Origin: Glutamicibacter nicotianae
GTDB taxonomy: Bacteria > Actinomycetota > Actinomycetes > Actinomycetales > Micrococcaceae
Assembly (NCBI RefSeq): GCF_006539525.1
Contig: NZ_BJNE01000017.1
Span: forward strand, 1 to 53,079
Direction: 5' to 3'
DNA: 53,079 nucleotides
Numbering within the stretch: the first letter of the stretch is position 1; the number at the start of each line of letters is the position of its first letter. Position numbers and translations under genes: made by a program. The notes under the pieces were generated by a model, which was given only the letters and a program-made list of their open reading frames with translations, was not told where the DNA came from and ran no database searches. Positions 51,615 through 53,079 of this stretch are shown here, piece after piece.

Positions 51615-53024
51615 ATGTCAAAGACCAACCAGGAAGCCCAGCTTCCCCGTCCTGTCCAGGACGAAGACCAGGACGTCCTGCAGCGGCTGAACGAAAAGGC
51701 CCAGCTGCCCAAAGGCTCCCACCACTCGAACCCGCGGCACTTCGCCATTGCGGGAATGCCCATCTGGCTCTACGTGATCATGGCCGCCGTCGTGCTCATC
51801 GCGGCGGTTACCGGCAATCTTCCAGGCGGCATGCTGCCGGGCTTCGCCGTTTCGATGCTGCTGGGCGGATTGCTGATCTGGTTCGGCAACCTCTTCCCGG
51901 TGGTGCGCGACTTCGGCCTTCCCACCATCTTGTGCACGTTCATCCCGGCCCTGGTAATCTTCTACGGATTCATGCCCGAGGCAATCATCACCGTCGTGAC
52001 GGATTTCGTCACCACGCACGGATTCCTCGACTTCTTCGTGGCCGCGGTGATCGCCGGCTCGATCCTGGGCGCGCCGCGCGCCTTGCTGATCAAGGCCGGG
52101 CCGCGCTTTGCCATTCCGCTGCTGGCCTGCATCCTGCTGGCCTTCACCCTCACCGGAGTGGTGGGTGCCGCCACCGGCTACGGGTTCTGGACCTCGGTGC
52201 TCACCGTCGCCGCACCGGTGATGGCTGGCGGCCTGGGCCTGGGCGCGGTGCCGATGAGCGAGATGTACGCCGCCCGCACGGGCCAGGATTCCTCGGCCTT
52301 CATGGGCGACCTGATGTCGGCAGTGGTCGTCGCCAACATCTTCTGCATCCTCTTCGCCGGCATCCTCAACGGCTTGGGCAAGCGCAAGCAGCTCTTCGTG
52401 GGCTTCAGCGGCAACGGCGAGTTGATGCGGTTCAAGGGCAAGAGCAAGGAACTGGTCACCCCTCCCAAGCGCACCGTCGCCAGCTTCCTGACCCTGGGCA
52501 AGGGCCTGGCCCTGACCGCGGTGCTGTTCGTCCTCGGCGAGTTGCTCGGCGCCTACTTCGAGATCCTGCATCCTTACGCCTGGATGATCATTGCCGCCTC
52601 GGCGCTGAAGATCTTCGGCCTATTGCCCAAGGATCTGGAGGAAGCCACCACCGACTGGGGCGAGATGATCACCGCGGTCATGGTTCCCGCCCTGCTGGTG
52701 GGCGTGAGCATCTCCTTCATCGACATCAACGAGGTCCTCGCGTCGCTGGGCGATCCGATGTTCATGGTGCTGGTCGTCTTCACCGTCATGGTGGCCGGAG
52801 CAGTCGCCGGCCTGGTGGGGTGGCTGCTGAAGTTCAACTTTGTCGAAGCGGCGATCACCCCGGGGCTGGTCATGGCCGATACCGGCGGCTCGGGCGATGT
52901 CTCGGTGCTCAGCGCCGCGGAGCGCATGCACCTGATGCCCTTCGCCGCCTTGTCCACCCGCATCGGCGGAGCCTTCGTCCTGTTCCTCACCACCTTGCTG
53001 GTGCCGTTCCTTCCGGTCGGATAG
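51615..53024 (+). CDS. 2-hydroxycarboxylate transporter (2HCT family)
   Basis: A 469-aa carrier of the CitS/CitP/MalP family with about 11-12 membrane helices. Both signature re-entrant loops are present: GGLG in PVMAGGLGLGAVPMSEMY and GGSG in ADTGGSGDVSVLSAAERM. A hydrophilic N-terminus of about 45 residues precedes helix 1. Family members move citrate, malate, lactate or citramalate with Na+ or H+ or by exchange. The ATG at 51615 has GGGAGA. It lies 93 bases after the lyase gene; substrate is expected to be what the transferase activates. Confidence 0.9.
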   Translation: MSKTNQEAQLPRPVQDEDQDVLQRLNEKAQLPKGSHHSNPRHFAIAGMPIWLYVIMAAVVLIAAVTGNLPGGMLPGFAVSMLLGGLLIWFGNLFPVVRDFGLPTILCTFIPALVIFYGFMPEAIITVVTDFVTTHGFLDFFVAAVIAGSILGAPRALLIKAGPRFAIPLLACILLAFTLTGVVGAATGYGFWTSVLTVAAPVMAGGLGLGAVPMSEMYAARTGQDSSAFMGDLMSAVVVANIFCILFAGILNGLGKRKQLFVGFSGNGELMRFKGKSKELVTPPKRTVASFLTLGKGLALTAVLFVLGELLGAYFEILHPYAWMIIAASALKIFGLLPKDLEEATTDWGEMITAVMVPALLVGVSISFIDINEVLASLGDPMFMVLVVFTVMVAGAVAGLVGWLLKFNFVEAAITPGLVMADTGGSGDVSVLSAAERMHLMPFAALSTRIGGAFVLFLTTLLVPFLPVG

Positions 53025-53047
53025 CACGACGGAAATCACCGAGGGGC

Positions 53048-53079
53048 GGGAGGCCCGGAGCCGTGGCTCCGGGCCTCCC
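53048..53079 (+). terminator. Terminator at the window end
   Basis: GGGAGGCCCGGAGCC and its complement GGCTCCGGGCCTCCC run to the last base, 23 bases past the carrier's stop. A following T-run would lie outside the window. Confidence 0.65.

Noticed and set aside
1-53079. CRISPR arrays, tRNA, rRNA and known riboswitches
   Set aside because: No spaced repeat series, cloverleaf with conserved arms, or recognisable aptamer consensus was seen on either strand by eye; a covariance-model scan was not possible.

Overview
The window is GC-rich, densely coded chromosomal DNA from an actinobacterium. Gene order and protein character point to the Micrococcaceae (Arthrobacter/Glutamicibacter type). This rests on pncB-clpS-DUF2017-murI-Rv1339-like hydrolase, rph-rdgB, several apparently leaderless starts, MalEFG without its own ATPase, and IclR/MHS-type catabolic modules. 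No rRNA, tRNA, CRISPR array, insertion sequence or integrase was seen. All family names come from reading motifs by eye; no database search was made.

Layout. (1) 1-4.9 kb: NAD salvage (pncB, pncA on minus), then clpS, a DUF2017 gene, murI and a cyclic-nucleotide-phosphodiesterase-like metallo-beta-lactamase protein on plus, closed by two hairpins. (2) 5.1-15.9 kb: a catabolic island lying between genes that are usually adjacent in actinobacteria (murI/Rv1339-like and rph/rdgB). It holds an SDR, an aldehyde dehydrogenase, a second metallo-beta-lactamase hydrolase, an ACS-type MFS carrier, a CYP199-like P450 with a VanB/phthalate-dioxygenase-reductase-type partner, an IclR regulator and a second MFS carrier. 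Three copies of a 17-bp palindrome mark its promoters. The IclR gene and second carrier each carry a one-base frameshift, and a GrpB-family gene has an in-frame stop. (3) 16.1-18.8 kb: DoxX-like membrane protein, a divergent cysteine-rich HTH regulator, then rph-rdgB. (4) 18.8-25.3 kb: an HNH/zinc-ribbon protein, a YtrA-type GntR/ABC exporter operon, an SRPBCC protein, a DEDDh exonuclease-BRCT protein and a diverged ADP-ribosylglycohydrolase-like protein. (5) 25.3-33.4 kb: sbcD-sbcC, an MFS protein, and an IclR regulator divergent from an MHS-family carrier. (6) 33.5-40.5 kb: an alpha-glucoside module (LacI regulator, GH13 glucosidase, MalE/F/G) with two identical-type LacI operators in the divergent promoter. 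(7) 40.6-49.1 kb: HAAS-like membrane protein, TetR plus DHA2 efflux pump, META lipoprotein, fatty acid desaturase, ABC-F protein, NmtR-like ArsR plus MFS exporter. (8) 49.4-53.0 kb: class III CoA-transferase, HMG-CoA-lyase-like enzyme and 2-hydroxycarboxylate carrier, which together look like a complete uptake-activation-cleavage route for a hydroxylated dicarboxylate.

How the island could work (inference): the SDR and aldehyde dehydrogenase would convert a benzylic alcohol through the aldehyde to a para-substituted benzoate. The P450, fed directly by the FMN/2Fe-2S reductase, would then oxidise or O-demethylate the para substituent. The MFS carriers would import the aromatic compound and the IclR protein would switch all promoters through the shared palindrome.
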